From: JBIICS01 sp044238735
GTDB taxonomy: Bacteria; Bacteroidota; Bacteroidia; UBA4408
Assembly (NCBI GenBank): GCA_044238735.1
Contig: JBIICS010000014.1
Span: 1 to 31,908 of the forward strand
Direction: 5' to 3'
Length of the DNA: 31,908 nucleotides
Shown: positions 7,064 to 15,300 of the stretch, one piece after another
Layout: each line of letters begins with the position of its first letter
How positions within the stretch are numbered: position 1 is the first letter of the stretch
The notes under the pieces: generated by a model
Database searches by the model: none
What the model saw: only the letters and a program-made list of their open reading frames with translations
Told to the model about the DNA's origin: nothing
Position numbers and translations under genes: made by a program

Positions 7064-9121
7064 CTATTGAGATAAGATTTTAAATTCAATTCTACGATTC
7101 TGAGTATGCTCAGCCTCCGAGCACTTTACATTATTACCGCAATTATTCTTTAGTTTTGTTTCGCCATAGCCAATTTCTTTTAAATTATTAGGATTTACGC
7201 CTTTGCTAACTAAATAATCAACAGCGGATTTTGCCCGTTTTCTGGAGAGCTCCATATTAAAAGTATCGGAACCGGTTGCATCAGTATGAGACTCTACTTC
7301 AATCTTTAATGATATTTTTGCCCTCATAATTAGTGCAACTTTATCCAAAACGGTTGCTGCTTCGTTTAATATGCGATCATCACCTGCCTTAAAATAAATT
7401 GGTTCTGCAATTGAAGTTGCGGTAGATCTATTTTTAATTATATCTAACCAAGGATCCATGATTTCGATATGATGAAGTTTGTTTACTTCTGAACTTATAA
7501 GTTGAAAAGTAAATTTATTTAAATTATCCTTTGTTATTTCCCTAATCCAGCTTCCATCCTCATTTTCGAGGTAAACCTTAGTAACTGTTTTAAGATTGGG
7601 ATCATTCTCATCCAGGTTTATCAAATAGGCGATATCGGCGGAGATGTTATCGAAAGAAAAATTACCATTTTCATCTGTTGTAACATTTACCAAAGACTTA
7701 CCCACTTGACTTGACAAATAAATCTTACTATTTTTAAGAGGGGTTTTATCCTTTAAGTTGGTATAAATTTTTCCTTTTAAACTTATGTTTAATTCGGTGT
7801 CGTCTGTTTCCAATAATTGCAATTGAAATTTATCTTCGGTTAAAATCTCAAATTTAAATTTACCATTTGCATCTGCTAAGGATGAAAATACTTCCTGACC
7901 AGCTTTATTAACGATACTAACTCGCTTGTTTGCAATTTGAGAGGGCGAATTATGCTCAACATCAATACTGTACTTTTGATCAGGATCTACATTTGAAAAC
8001 GCAAAGCCTCCCAAAGTATTAGTTCGGGTAGTTTGAATAATTTTATCAGTTGCATCCTTCAGCAATAATTTCACATCGTGAAGCGGTAATTTATCTTTAT
8101 CGCCCAATAAAACATTTCCGGCCACTAATATGGTTTTGCTTAAAACCTCAAAATTGCTTAAGAACTCTTTAGAAGCAGTAAAACTGATTACTCCCAACTT
8201 GCCATTGGGTAACGAAACAACAGTTGGCGAATCCTGAGATAAAGCGGTATGACCATGTTTGTTATTTATTTTAACATTAGGCGCCAAAGTTTCATCAACA
8301 CCTTCAATACCTACAAAATAATTTTGATCCTCTTGTAGCTGGGTAAATGTAAATTTACCAAAAGCATTGGTCACGGCGGTTTCTATAGGCTGTGCCGACG
8401 GATTTAATGAAGGATTTTCTTTAAATAAAAAAACTTTTGTTTTTGAAAGAGCTGCATTACCTTTTAATGTAAGCTTTGCTGAAATAGCATGTTTTCTGTT
8501 TTTTCTTTCGACATCTTTTAATACTTTCTGCTTTTGCTCTTCCTCTTTTTTAACTAAAGCCATCCTCTTCTCTTCATTTTCCCATTCTCTATCTTTATAC
8601 TTTCCACTTTTGTATTGATCAATATAAAGCTGATCATCCTTAAAATCAAGGTCCTTTGTGTTTAGAATAATAACTGTAAATGGGTATAACTTAACATACT
8701 CAGCATTTAAAGGAGTAGATTCTAATTCCTTTTCTGTTAACATGATGGATTCGGCCCCAGTGCCCGGACCGAAAGTAGGTTCTTTAAAATTCGAGGGTAC
8801 AGTTGTAATGATATCATAAAAGACCGGAATGTAATTTTGCTTGTAACAATAAACCCTGTATTCTTTTCCGTATTCAATTTTAAATTCATACTGACCTTTC
8901 TTATCTGTTTTGGTTGTTATATAATCAACTTCTTCCAGTGCCTTCTTACCAATTCTTCTTATTATTTGGGTTGCCTTAATCTCAATGTTAGGTCCGGCAT
9001 TTTTTAAATCTAGACCAAGTTTAACAGAGCCTTTTACATAAGGGCTAGAATCATCGTCCTGAGCCAGTATGATGTTTATGCTGGAAATAAAAACTAATAA
9101 AATTTTAAAAAAAATCTTCAT
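7064..9121 (-). CDS. OmpA-family protein with carboxypeptidase-regulatory-like repeats
   Basis: This is a 685-residue envelope protein with a signal peptide cleaved after IILAQ. The middle holds several Ig-like modules resembling CarboxypepD_reg domains, recognisable by repeated phrases such as GKFTFTQL, GGFAFSNVD, GKFKFEIL and GNFSFDNIS. The last 120 residues form an OmpA-like peptidoglycan-binding domain with SHTDATGSDTFNMELSRKRA and NRRIEFKIL. It should link the outer membrane to the cell wall. The T9SS component PorE has a comparable pairing of these two domain types, but also has TPR and beta-propeller parts that I do not see here. A longer frame starts at a TTG at 9166, but the ATG at 9121 puts the signal peptide at the N-terminus. 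Confidence 0.85.
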   Translation of the reverse strand: MKIFFKILLVFISSINIILAQDDDSSPYVKGSVKLGLDLKNAGPNIEIKATQIIRRIGKKALEEVDYITTKTDKKGQYEFKIEYGKEYRVYCYKQNYIPVFYDIITTVPSNFKEPTFGPGTGAESIMLTEKELESTPLNAEYVKLYPFTVIILNTKDLDFKDDQLYIDQYKSGKYKDREWENEEKRMALVKKEEEQKQKVLKDVERKNRKHAISAKLTLKGNAALSKTKVFLFKENPSLNPSAQPIETAVTNAFGKFTFTQLQEDQNYFVGIEGVDETLAPNVKINNKHGHTALSQDSPTVVSLPNGKLGVISFTASKEFLSNFEVLSKTILVAGNVLLGDKDKLPLHDVKLLLKDATDKIIQTTRTNTLGGFAFSNVDPDQKYSIDVEHNSPSQIANKRVSIVNKAGQEVFSSLADANGKFKFEILTEDKFQLQLLETDDTELNISLKGKIYTNLKDKTPLKNSKIYLSSQVGKSLVNVTTDENGNFSFDNISADIAYLINLDENDPNLKTVTKVYLENEDGSWIREITKDNLNKFTFQLISSEVNKLHHIEIMDPWLDIIKNRSTATSIAEPIYFKAGDDRILNEAATVLDKVALIMRAKISLKIEVESHTDATGSDTFNMELSRKRAKSAVDYLVSKGVNPNNLKEIGYGETKLKNNCGNNVKCSEAEHTQNRRIEFKILSQ

Positions 9122-9171
9122 TGAAGTATATGATGCACTAGCATTAAATATACAAAAAAATCGCAAACCTT

Positions 9172-10029
9172 CTATTTGCCAAACAAAGTAAGTGTGTTAA
9201 GAACTTCCTTCACATAAATCCCTCCGAACAAAACCGCATGAACCATTATTGGATATAGTTGTGTGAGTTGAATTCTAAATTGCCACTCATTTTCCAGAGG
9301 GAATAATTCGTTGTAAATTTCAAAAACATCATTGTCAAATCCTCCAAAAAGCTTCATCATTCCTAAATCCATTTCGCGATGACCGAAATAAACTGCCGGG
9401 TCATAAATGTGGGGCTTTCCTCCTTTACCACCCATTACATTACCGCACCAAAGATCTCCATGTAACAAGGAGGGTTGCTCTATTGGGAATAAAACATTTA
9501 GTTTTTTATGCAATTTTTCCAGCATACCGAAACAAGATGGTTCTAAATTATACTTATCAACCATTATTCTTAAAAGTGGGTATAAACGCTCGGTATAATA
9601 AAAATCGGCCCAAGATTTATGAACATTATTAAATTGCTTCAATGTTCCAATATAGTTATCACTTTCAAAACCAAAATTTTCCTGGTGTGTTTGATGAATA
9701 GCGGCCAATCCCCTTGCCAGCAATTCATTGGAATAAAGTTTGGGGTTCAACTCCGTATAGATCCATTCCATTAAAAGATATTGCTGATCACCAATTTCGC
9801 CAGTTTTTAGAACAGTTGGAATCCCTAAATAATTGGATACACTTAGTTTTTTTAAACCAAGTGATTCGGCTTTAAAAAGTCCGGGATAATTTTTGGAGAA
9901 ATTTAATTTTATAAAATACTTTTCTCGATCTGATACTATACAATATGATTTATTCATATCGCCACCACTTACAGGTTTAATCTGCAATACGTTAATCCCT
10001 AATTTTTCTGACAGTTTTTCCTTATCCAA
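9172..10029 (-). CDS. Fructosamine kinase family protein
   Basis: This 285-residue protein belongs to the fructosamine-3-kinase fold, related to aminoglycoside phosphotransferases. The ATP-binding lysine is in FIKLNF (K41), the glycine-rich region is SGGDMN, and the catalytic loop is HGDLWCGN with D192 and N197. The metal-binding aspartate is D210 in the conserved IYDPAVYFGHREMDL. Family members phosphorylate sugar adducts on protein lysines (ketosamines), which destabilises them as part of deglycation repair; the bacterial substrate is inferred. The start is a TTG at 10027-10029, one sense codon after the in-frame stop of the alpha/beta hydrolase gene. The next Met is at residue 25 and would delete half the glycine-rich loop, so TTG is strongly preferred. 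The OmpA gene follows after 50 bp. Confidence 0.85.
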   Translation of the reverse strand: MDKEKLSEKLGINVLQIKPVSGGDMNKSYCIVSDREKYFIKLNFSKNYPGLFKAESLGLKKLSVSNYLGIPTVLKTGEIGDQQYLLMEWIYTELNPKLYSNELLARGLAAIHQTHQENFGFESDNYIGTLKQFNNVHKSWADFYYTERLYPLLRIMVDKYNLEPSCFGMLEKLHKKLNVLFPIEQPSLLHGDLWCGNVMGGKGGKPHIYDPAVYFGHREMDLGMMKLFGGFDNDVFEIYNELFPLENEWQFRIQLTQLYPIMVHAVLFGGIYVKEVLNTLTLFGK

Positions 10030-10032
10030 GTA

Positions 10033-10821
10033 TTACAAACAAAGTTTAATAAACTTATAAATAAACTTATTACAAGCCTCGGGCTCTTCTACAAACCCCA
10101 TATGAGCCACTTCATCCAACACAAGCGAATACGAACGTTTAGCCGATTTTGCCTGTTTTAAAACATTTTCGAACGGAATTCCGGCATCCTTCTTTCCCAT
10201 AATAAATGCCAGCGGAATATCTGTTTTCTTAATAAATTCTTCCGAAGAAGACCTCTGCTTCATTCCTTCTATAGCAGCAATAATTCCCTGAGTAGAGGTC
10301 TCTAAGGCCATTTCTTTGGAATGTTTAATATCTTCCTTATGATGGTTTCTAAAATCAGGTGCATATAAGGTTGGGATTGCTTCGTTTATAAACATACGCT
10401 TATTACGCTTTACGACTTCAATAGCACGATTCCTTAACTTCCTTCGCTCATCGCTATCTGCAGCGGCAGTAGAATGAAACAAGCAGATTCCTTTTAAAAT
10501 TTTTGGATTTCTTTTGGCAAGTGCCAAGGACACATAGCCCCCCATGGAGTGGCCTACTAAAATCACTTTACGTAATCTTAGTTTTTTAATCACCGCCTCC
10601 ACTGCTTCGGCCATAAATTCCATAGTATGCATATAGCCAAAACAATCGCTATTGCCATGTCCCGGAAGATCTATACAAATAACCTTATTACTCTTCTTAA
10701 GAAAATCGATTTGCTTGTTCCACATTTCGGAGGATTCCATAAAGCCATGCAGCAAAATTACTGCTCTGCCCTTTCCGGTAGACTTATAATAAATTTTACC
10801 TTTTTTAAATGGAGCAAACAT
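10033..10821 (-). CDS. Alpha/beta hydrolase
   Basis: This 262-residue alpha/beta-hydrolase-fold protein shows the full catalytic triad: S92 in the elbow GHSMGG, D212 in GKKDAG, and H240 in VAHMGF. The oxyanion-hole motif LLHGF is at about 23-27. Compatible activities include ester, epoxide, lactone or C-C bond hydrolysis; the sequence does not decide. There is no signal peptide, so it is cytoplasmic. It ends immediately before the fructosamine-kinase gene, in the same frame, separated by one stop and one sense codon, so the two are surely co-transcribed and probably translated together. A dispersed palindrome begins 21 bp upstream of the start. I leave the substrate open. Confidence 0.85.
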   Translation of the reverse strand: MFAPFKKGKIYYKSTGKGRAVILLHGFMESSEMWNKQIDFLKKSNKVICIDLPGHGNSDCFGYMHTMEFMAEAVEAVIKKLRLRKVILVGHSMGGYVSLALAKRNPKILKGICLFHSTAAADSDERRKLRNRAIEVVKRNKRMFINEAIPTLYAPDFRNHHKEDIKHSKEMALETSTQGIIAAIEGMKQRSSSEEFIKKTDIPLAFIMGKKDAGIPFENVLKQAKSAKRSYSLVLDEVAHMGFVEEPEACNKFIYKFIKLCL

Positions 10822-10841
10822 TTTTATATTGCTTTTGTATG

Positions 10842-10894
10842 CCCTTCGACAAACTCAGGTTGGCAACAACTGTCAGGCTGAGCTTGTCGAAGCC
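10842..10894. repeat. Dispersed inverted repeat, copy 2
   Basis: The arms CTTCGACAAACTCAG and CTGAGCTTGTCGAAG are complementary at 14 of 15 positions. The central part differs more from the copy at 5839-5894 but keeps TGTCAGGCTGAGC. It lies 6 bp downstream of the ftcD stop and 21 bp upstream of the alpha/beta hydrolase start on the same strand, so it could act as a hairpin between the two coding regions. Confidence 0.87.
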
Positions 10895-10899
10895 TATTA

Positions 10900-12594
10900 C
10901 TAAATACTCACAGCAATTTTTTCGTTAACAATTGCTTCAAGCGCATTAACTTTTGAAATTGTATCCGATAAAATTCTGTCTCCTTCCCCAATCACATTCT
11001 TTACAAATTCCTTATCGCTAAAAGAACCCGCATTAATCTTTACATTCATAAACGCACCTTTAACGGCTGTTAACGCACAAAGGGCGCCAACGCCGGCATC
11101 CGTAATACTATTCGGGTTTCCGTTATTTACCATTGCTTCCAGCACCTCTAACGTTTGGCAACTTACCTTCATTACCTTTAAAGGTACCTCAATAGCGTAT
11201 TGGGTAGCAGCCTGTATTGCGATAGTACGTGCTGTTTTTTCTTCATCAGTTGACTTAGGTAATGCAAACGCTTCCATAATTTTATTAAAAGCATGGGTAT
11301 CCTCATCTACTAAACGCACCAATTCATTTTTCATTTGCTGACCTTTATCTGCCCAATTACTGAACTCTTCCCATCTGTCGTCCCAACCTGGTTTATGCGA
11401 AGATAAATTAGCCACCATAGTTCCCAACGAAACTCCTAAAGCCCCAACATATGCAGAAATAGAACCTCCGCCAGGGGCAGGACTTTCACTCGCTGTTTCA
11501 TCAGCAAAATCGTTTAATTTCATATTTACCAATTTTGCTTTAGAAGCATCGCGCAGTAAATATTCAATTATTCTTTCCTCCGGTTTAAATGGCCCAAGCT
11601 CATCTAGACCAAGAGATTTAATCGCAATTTTAATTAACTCTTTTTCCGATACACCTGTTGAACGTTTCTGCTTACGAAGGAAATATTTACCCGCTTCTAC
11701 CATGGCGCTTAAAGGAACCAATCCTACCAATTCACTACCGGTTACGCGCAAGCCACGCTCAGTAGCTTTTTTACACACTTCATCAAAAGCAGCATGCATA
11801 GAAGTAACGCGAATGTTTGTCAGGTTCATAGAGATTTGCGCAATACCATACTCTTCAATAAACCAACCAATGGCTTTTACACTTTTTAAAGTGCCCGGTA
11901 TAGATACCGGATTTCCATTAGCATCTTTAACCACAGGGCCAGTAATCGGATTACCTTCACGCTTTACTCGTCCGGCTTCTCTCACATCAAACGCCACGCT
12001 ATTGGCTCTTCTTACCGAAGTAGTATTTAAATTAACATTATACGCAATTAAAAAATCACGAGCACCAATAACGGTCGCACCACGTTTAGCATCAAACTCA
12101 TTCGGTCCGAAATCGGGTTTCCATTCCGGTTGTTTTATTTTCTTAAAGAAGCCTTCGTATTCACCCGCTCTAATTACGGATAAATTTTTACGCGCTGGAT
12201 TTGACTGTGCCTCTTCGTATAAATAAGCAGGAATCTTTAACTCTTCACCTACTCGCTTAGCTAACTTCTGCGCATACTTAGCCGTTTCTTCCATGCTAAT
12301 ATTAGCTATGGGAATAAACGGACATACGTCGGTTGCGCCCATACGAGGATGTTCACCCTTATGATTACTCATATCAATTAACTCACCTGCCGTTTTAATT
12401 GCCCTGTAAGCAGCCTCCACAACAGCATCTGGCATGCCTACAAAAGTAACAACGGTTCTGTTTGTAGCCTTACCCGGGTCTACATTTAATAATTTAACAC
12501 CTTCAACAGATTCTATTTGATCGGTAATTTGTTTTATGATATTGGCGTTACGACCCTCAGAAAAATTAGGCACACATTCGATTAATTGTTCCAT
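10900..12594 (-). CDS. ftcD: Bifunctional glutamate formimidoyltransferase / formimidoyl-THF cyclodeaminase
   Basis: This 564-residue two-domain enzyme moves the formimino group of formiminoglutamate (from histidine breakdown) to tetrahydrofolate and then deaminates it to 5,10-methenyl-THF and ammonia. The transferase part (about 1-330) opens IECVPNFSEGR and has H82 in GEHPRMGATD, the position of the catalytic histidine in the mammalian enzyme. The cyclodeaminase part (about 355-560) has the conserved SPAPGGGSISAYVGALG. The length matches animal FTCD, with the two domains fused as also seen in Bacteroidota. No other hut gene is nearby. It may equally feed one-carbon units in general. A palindrome follows its stop and a good promoter precedes it. 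Confidence 0.93.
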   Translation of the reverse strand: MEQLIECVPNFSEGRNANIIKQITDQIESVEGVKLLNVDPGKATNRTVVTFVGMPDAVVEAAYRAIKTAGELIDMSNHKGEHPRMGATDVCPFIPIANISMEETAKYAQKLAKRVGEELKIPAYLYEEAQSNPARKNLSVIRAGEYEGFFKKIKQPEWKPDFGPNEFDAKRGATVIGARDFLIAYNVNLNTTSVRRANSVAFDVREAGRVKREGNPITGPVVKDANGNPVSIPGTLKSVKAIGWFIEEYGIAQISMNLTNIRVTSMHAAFDEVCKKATERGLRVTGSELVGLVPLSAMVEAGKYFLRKQKRSTGVSEKELIKIAIKSLGLDELGPFKPEERIIEYLLRDASKAKLVNMKLNDFADETASESPAPGGGSISAYVGALGVSLGTMVANLSSHKPGWDDRWEEFSNWADKGQQMKNELVRLVDEDTHAFNKIMEAFALPKSTDEEKTARTIAIQAATQYAIEVPLKVMKVSCQTLEVLEAMVNNGNPNSITDAGVGALCALTAVKGAFMNVKINAGSFSDKEFVKNVIGEGDRILSDTISKVNALEAIVNEKIAVSI

Positions 12595-12614
12595 ATATTA
12601 TTGTAATTCTTGCC

Positions 12615-12642
12615 CAAATTTACAGCTTCAGAATAAAATCAA
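12615..12642 (-). promoter_or_regulatory. Bacteroidota-type promoter of ftcD
   Basis: On the minus strand TTG (12642-12640) and TAAATTTG (12622-12615) match the -33 and -7 elements with a 17-bp spacer, the lower end of the TTG-N17-23-TAnnTTTG range reported for Flavobacterium. Transcription would start about 15 bases before the ATG at 12594. Confidence 0.6.
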
Positions 12643-12719
12643 TTAAATAATTTACAGCAACTTATCTAAAATAAGTAACAAGTTGATAACACTTTTAAAC
12701 GAGGTTAAGTAATTATTTA

Positions 12720-12727
12720 TAATTTTG
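12720..12727 (+). promoter_or_regulatory. -7 promoter element upstream of the TPP riboswitch
   Basis: TAATTTTG matches TAnnTTTG exactly and lies 6 bp before the first paired base of the riboswitch, so transcription would begin almost exactly at the aptamer. I do not find a well-spaced TTG for the -33 half. Confidence 0.6.
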
Positions 12728-12730
12728 CTT

Positions 12731-12820
12731 CGTCTAAAAGGGGTGCCTTAAATATAAGGGCTGAGATTATACCCATTGAACCTGAAACGGGTAATGCCGG
12801 CGAAGGGAATTAGGTTAACG
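12731..12820 (+). ncRNA. TPP (THI-element) riboswitch
   Basis: The conserved thi-box parts appear in order: AGGGGTGCC at 12739-12747, CTGAGAT at 12761-12767, ACCC-TTGAACCTGA to 12784, then GGGTAATGCCGGCGAAGGGAA to 12809 with the usual bases. The closing helix P1 can be drawn between CTAA (12734-12737) and TTAG (12810-12813), extended by CGT/ACG. The aptamer binds thiamin pyrophosphate and normally lowers expression of the downstream gene when TPP is abundant. It sits on the same strand 63 bp before a TonB-dependent receptor gene. Confidence 0.95.
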
Positions 12821-12829
12821 ATTAAAATA

Positions 12830-12882
12830 GTAAAAAGAGATTTTTACTCCTTTTATCTCTTATAATTATAAAATTAGAGGAA
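12830..12882 (+). promoter_or_regulatory. Possible expression platform of the TPP riboswitch
   Basis: Between aptamer and start codon several hairpins compete. GTAAAAA (12830-12836) pairs with TTTTTAC (12841-12847). AAGAGAT (12835-12841) can pair with ATCTCTT (12855-12861). CTCTTAT (12857 onward) can instead pair with ATTAGAG (12873-12879), which covers the ribosome-binding site AGAGGA just before the ATG. The last two exclude each other, so TPP binding could hide or free the RBS. This is a pairing read by eye, not a folding calculation. Confidence 0.4.
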
Positions 12883-15255
12883 ATGAAAAAAATATTATTT
12901 CTGTTTGCATCCTTGGTGTTCTCTATTTCTGTTTTTGGACAATTTACATTAAAAGGTAGAATTAAAAACGCACAAGACCAGAGCACGCTGCCGAATGCTA
13001 ACGTTGTAATTGAAGGTTTATTAAAATCTATTGCAAGCGATTTGGAAGGAAATTACAAGTTTAAAAATTTAAAACCCGGATCCTATATATTAAAAGTTTC
13101 ATTTATAGGGTTTAAAACCCAGACAAAGGAAATTAATATTAATAATGATTCGGAAATCGATATTATGCTGGAACCATCTGAGTTTATGGCCGACGAAGTT
13201 ATTGTAAGCGCATTACGGGTTGGAGATAAAACACCGTTTGCCTTCACTAATATAGATAAGGAAGAATTAGTTAAACGAAACTTAGGACATGATCTGCCCT
13301 TCTTACTTAACTCAACCCCTTCTACAGTAGTTACTAGCGATGCAGGAAACGGCGTTGGGTATACTGGTATTAAGGTAAGAGGCACCGATGCAACTCGCAT
13401 AAACGTTACGGTAAATGGTATACCTTTAAATGATGCAGAATCGCAGGGGGTGTTTTGGGTAAACATGCCCGACTTTGCCTCAAGTATAAATAGTATCCAA
13501 ATTCAAAGAGGGGCAGGGACTTCTACAAATGGAGCAGGTGCATTTGGAGCAAGTATTAATATTCAAACTACAACCTTAAATAAAGAGGCCTATGCCGAAA
13601 TTGCAAACTCATTTGGTTCATTTAATACCTTAAAGAATACTGTAAATATTGGATCGGGCCTCATAAATAACAAGTTTAATTTTGAAGGAAGACTTTCTCG
13701 CATTTCATCAGACGGTTATGTTCAACCGGGATGGAGTGATTTAAAATCTTACTATTTAAGCGGAAGCTACTATGGCAAGAAAAGCTCATTAAAATTAACC
13801 ACTTTTGGAGGCAAAGAAAAAACGTATCAGGCCTGGAATGGACTAAGAGATACTATGCTGAGCATAAATCGAAGAGCAAATTTATTTAGCTATGCCGATC
13901 AAACCGATAATTACTGGCAAGACCATTATCAATTACATTACAACTACGAGGTTACCAAGAACATAACCCTTAATACTGCTTTACATTACACAAAAGGGAA
14001 GGGGTATTATGAGGAATACCGTGAGGAAGATGATTTAGCGAACTACAAAATAAGTTCGGTAATCGTTGGCAGCGATACAATAAGAAACTCCGACTTAATA
14101 AGAAGACGCTGGCTGGATAACGATTTTTATGGCGGAATATGGAGTTTAAACTATAATTCAGACAACAACAAATTAAACGTTATCTGGGGTGGTGGTTATA
14201 ATCAATACATCGGTGCTCATTTTGGAGAAGTTATCTGGGCACGTTTCGCCTCAAACAGCAATATTCGTCAGAAGTATTACCGCGATAGTGCTTTTAAAAA
14301 TGATATGAATACATACTTAAAAGCAAACTATCAGTTAAACAACAAACTATTTGTATTTGGGGATATACAATACAGAAATATTAGTTATGCTTTTATGGGT
14401 TACGATCGAAATCTTAATAATATAGAGCAGTCCGTAAATCTAAACTTCATCAATCCAAAAGCAGGTTTAACATATGCTATAAAAGAGAACCAACAAGCAT
14501 ACGTATCATACTCAGTTGCTAATAAGGAGCCTAACCGTGACGATTTCACGAACAGCAGCCCGAATAGCAGGCCTAAACCCGAGAATTTACAAGACATAGA
14601 AGCAGGTTATAAAATAAACACCAATAAATTTGCCTTTGGTTTTAATTTATATAATATGATTTACAAAAACCAATTGGTATTAACCGGAAAAATTAATGAT
14701 GTAGGATCATACACTAGAACCAATGTAGCACAAAGTTACAGAAGAGGCATAGAAATTGAGGCAGGCGCTTTACTACACAAATTGATCCGCTGGAATGGGA
14801 ACCTAACTTTAAGCGAGAATAAAGTTAAAAACTATATAGAATATTATGATAATTACGACACCTTCACACAAGACTCTGTTATATATACGTTAACTGATAT
14901 TGCTTTCTCGCCTTCTGTTATCGCCTCGTCTATATTCACGTTAAGCCCTTTAAAGAATTTGGATATTAATATCATCTCCAAATATGTTGGTAAACAATAC
15001 CTTGACAACACCTCTAACAACGATAGAATTATCAATCCTTTCTTTGTAAATGATTTAAGAATTGACTATAAAATAAACACAACCTTATTTAAAGAGATTA
15101 GAATTGGTTTACTTGCCGCTAATTTCTTGAATGAATTATATGAGAATAACGGATATACCTTCAGTTATGTTTGGGGCGGTTCCAAAACAACCGAAAATTT
15201 TTATTATCCTCAAGCCGGCCGAAACTTTATGGCAAGTATTGCCGTTCGATTTTAA
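12883..15255 (+). CDS. TonB-dependent receptor under TPP riboswitch control (probable thiamin-related uptake)
   Basis: This 790-residue outer-membrane receptor has a signal peptide ending VFGQ and an N-terminal CarboxypepD_reg-like domain (about 22-95) with LPNANVVIEG. Next comes a plug domain (about 120-225) with GIKVRGTDATRINVTVNGIPL and GAGTSTNGAGAFGASI, then a 22-strand-type barrel ending in an aromatic residue (AVRF) as the outer-membrane insertion signal. TonB energy drives substrate import through such barrels. The TPP riboswitch immediately upstream makes thiamin, a thiamin phosphate or a thiamin precursor the best-supported substrate; comparative genomics of thiamin regulons has described TPP-controlled TonB receptors in this phylum. 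No inner-membrane thiamin transporter or thi gene is in the window. A clear AGAGGA RBS precedes the ATG. Confidence 0.9.
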   Translation: MKKILFLFASLVFSISVFGQFTLKGRIKNAQDQSTLPNANVVIEGLLKSIASDLEGNYKFKNLKPGSYILKVSFIGFKTQTKEININNDSEIDIMLEPSEFMADEVIVSALRVGDKTPFAFTNIDKEELVKRNLGHDLPFLLNSTPSTVVTSDAGNGVGYTGIKVRGTDATRINVTVNGIPLNDAESQGVFWVNMPDFASSINSIQIQRGAGTSTNGAGAFGASINIQTTTLNKEAYAEIANSFGSFNTLKNTVNIGSGLINNKFNFEGRLSRISSDGYVQPGWSDLKSYYLSGSYYGKKSSLKLTTFGGKEKTYQAWNGLRDTMLSINRRANLFSYADQTDNYWQDHYQLHYNYEVTKNITLNTALHYTKGKGYYEEYREEDDLANYKISSVIVGSDTIRNSDLIRRRWLDNDFYGGIWSLNYNSDNNKLNVIWGGGYNQYIGAHFGEVIWARFASNSNIRQKYYRDSAFKNDMNTYLKANYQLNNKLFVFGDIQYRNISYAFMGYDRNLNNIEQSVNLNFINPKAGLTYAIKENQQAYVSYSVANKEPNRDDFTNSSPNSRPKPENLQDIEAGYKINTNKFAFGFNLYNMIYKNQLVLTGKINDVGSYTRTNVAQSYRRGIEIEAGALLHKLIRWNGNLTLSENKVKNYIEYYDNYDTFTQDSVIYTLTDIAFSPSVIASSIFTLSPLKNLDINIISKYVGKQYLDNTSNNDRIINPFFVNDLRIDYKINTTLFKEIRIGLLAANFLNELYENNGYTFSYVWGGSKTTENFYYPQAGRNFMASIAVRF

Positions 15256-15300
15256 TTGATCTAAATTAAAAAGTACTGAACTAAATACCTAATAAATCGT

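Noticed and set aside
7060..7089. Glycosyltransferase start at TTG 7089
   Set aside because: It would overlap the OmpA gene by 26 bp and add residues outside the conserved family start; ATG 7059 fits better.
9122..9166. OmpA-protein start at TTG 9166
   Set aside because: It would put 15 residues before an otherwise perfect signal peptide beginning at the ATG at 9121.
11702..12226. 174-residue plus-strand open frame opposite ftcD
   Set aside because: It lies wholly antisense to a well-conserved enzyme, has no recognisable motif or promoter, and looks like a chance frame.
13083..13466. 127-residue minus-strand frame inside the thiamin receptor
   Set aside because: It is antisense to the plug domain of a clear TonB receptor and has no family features.
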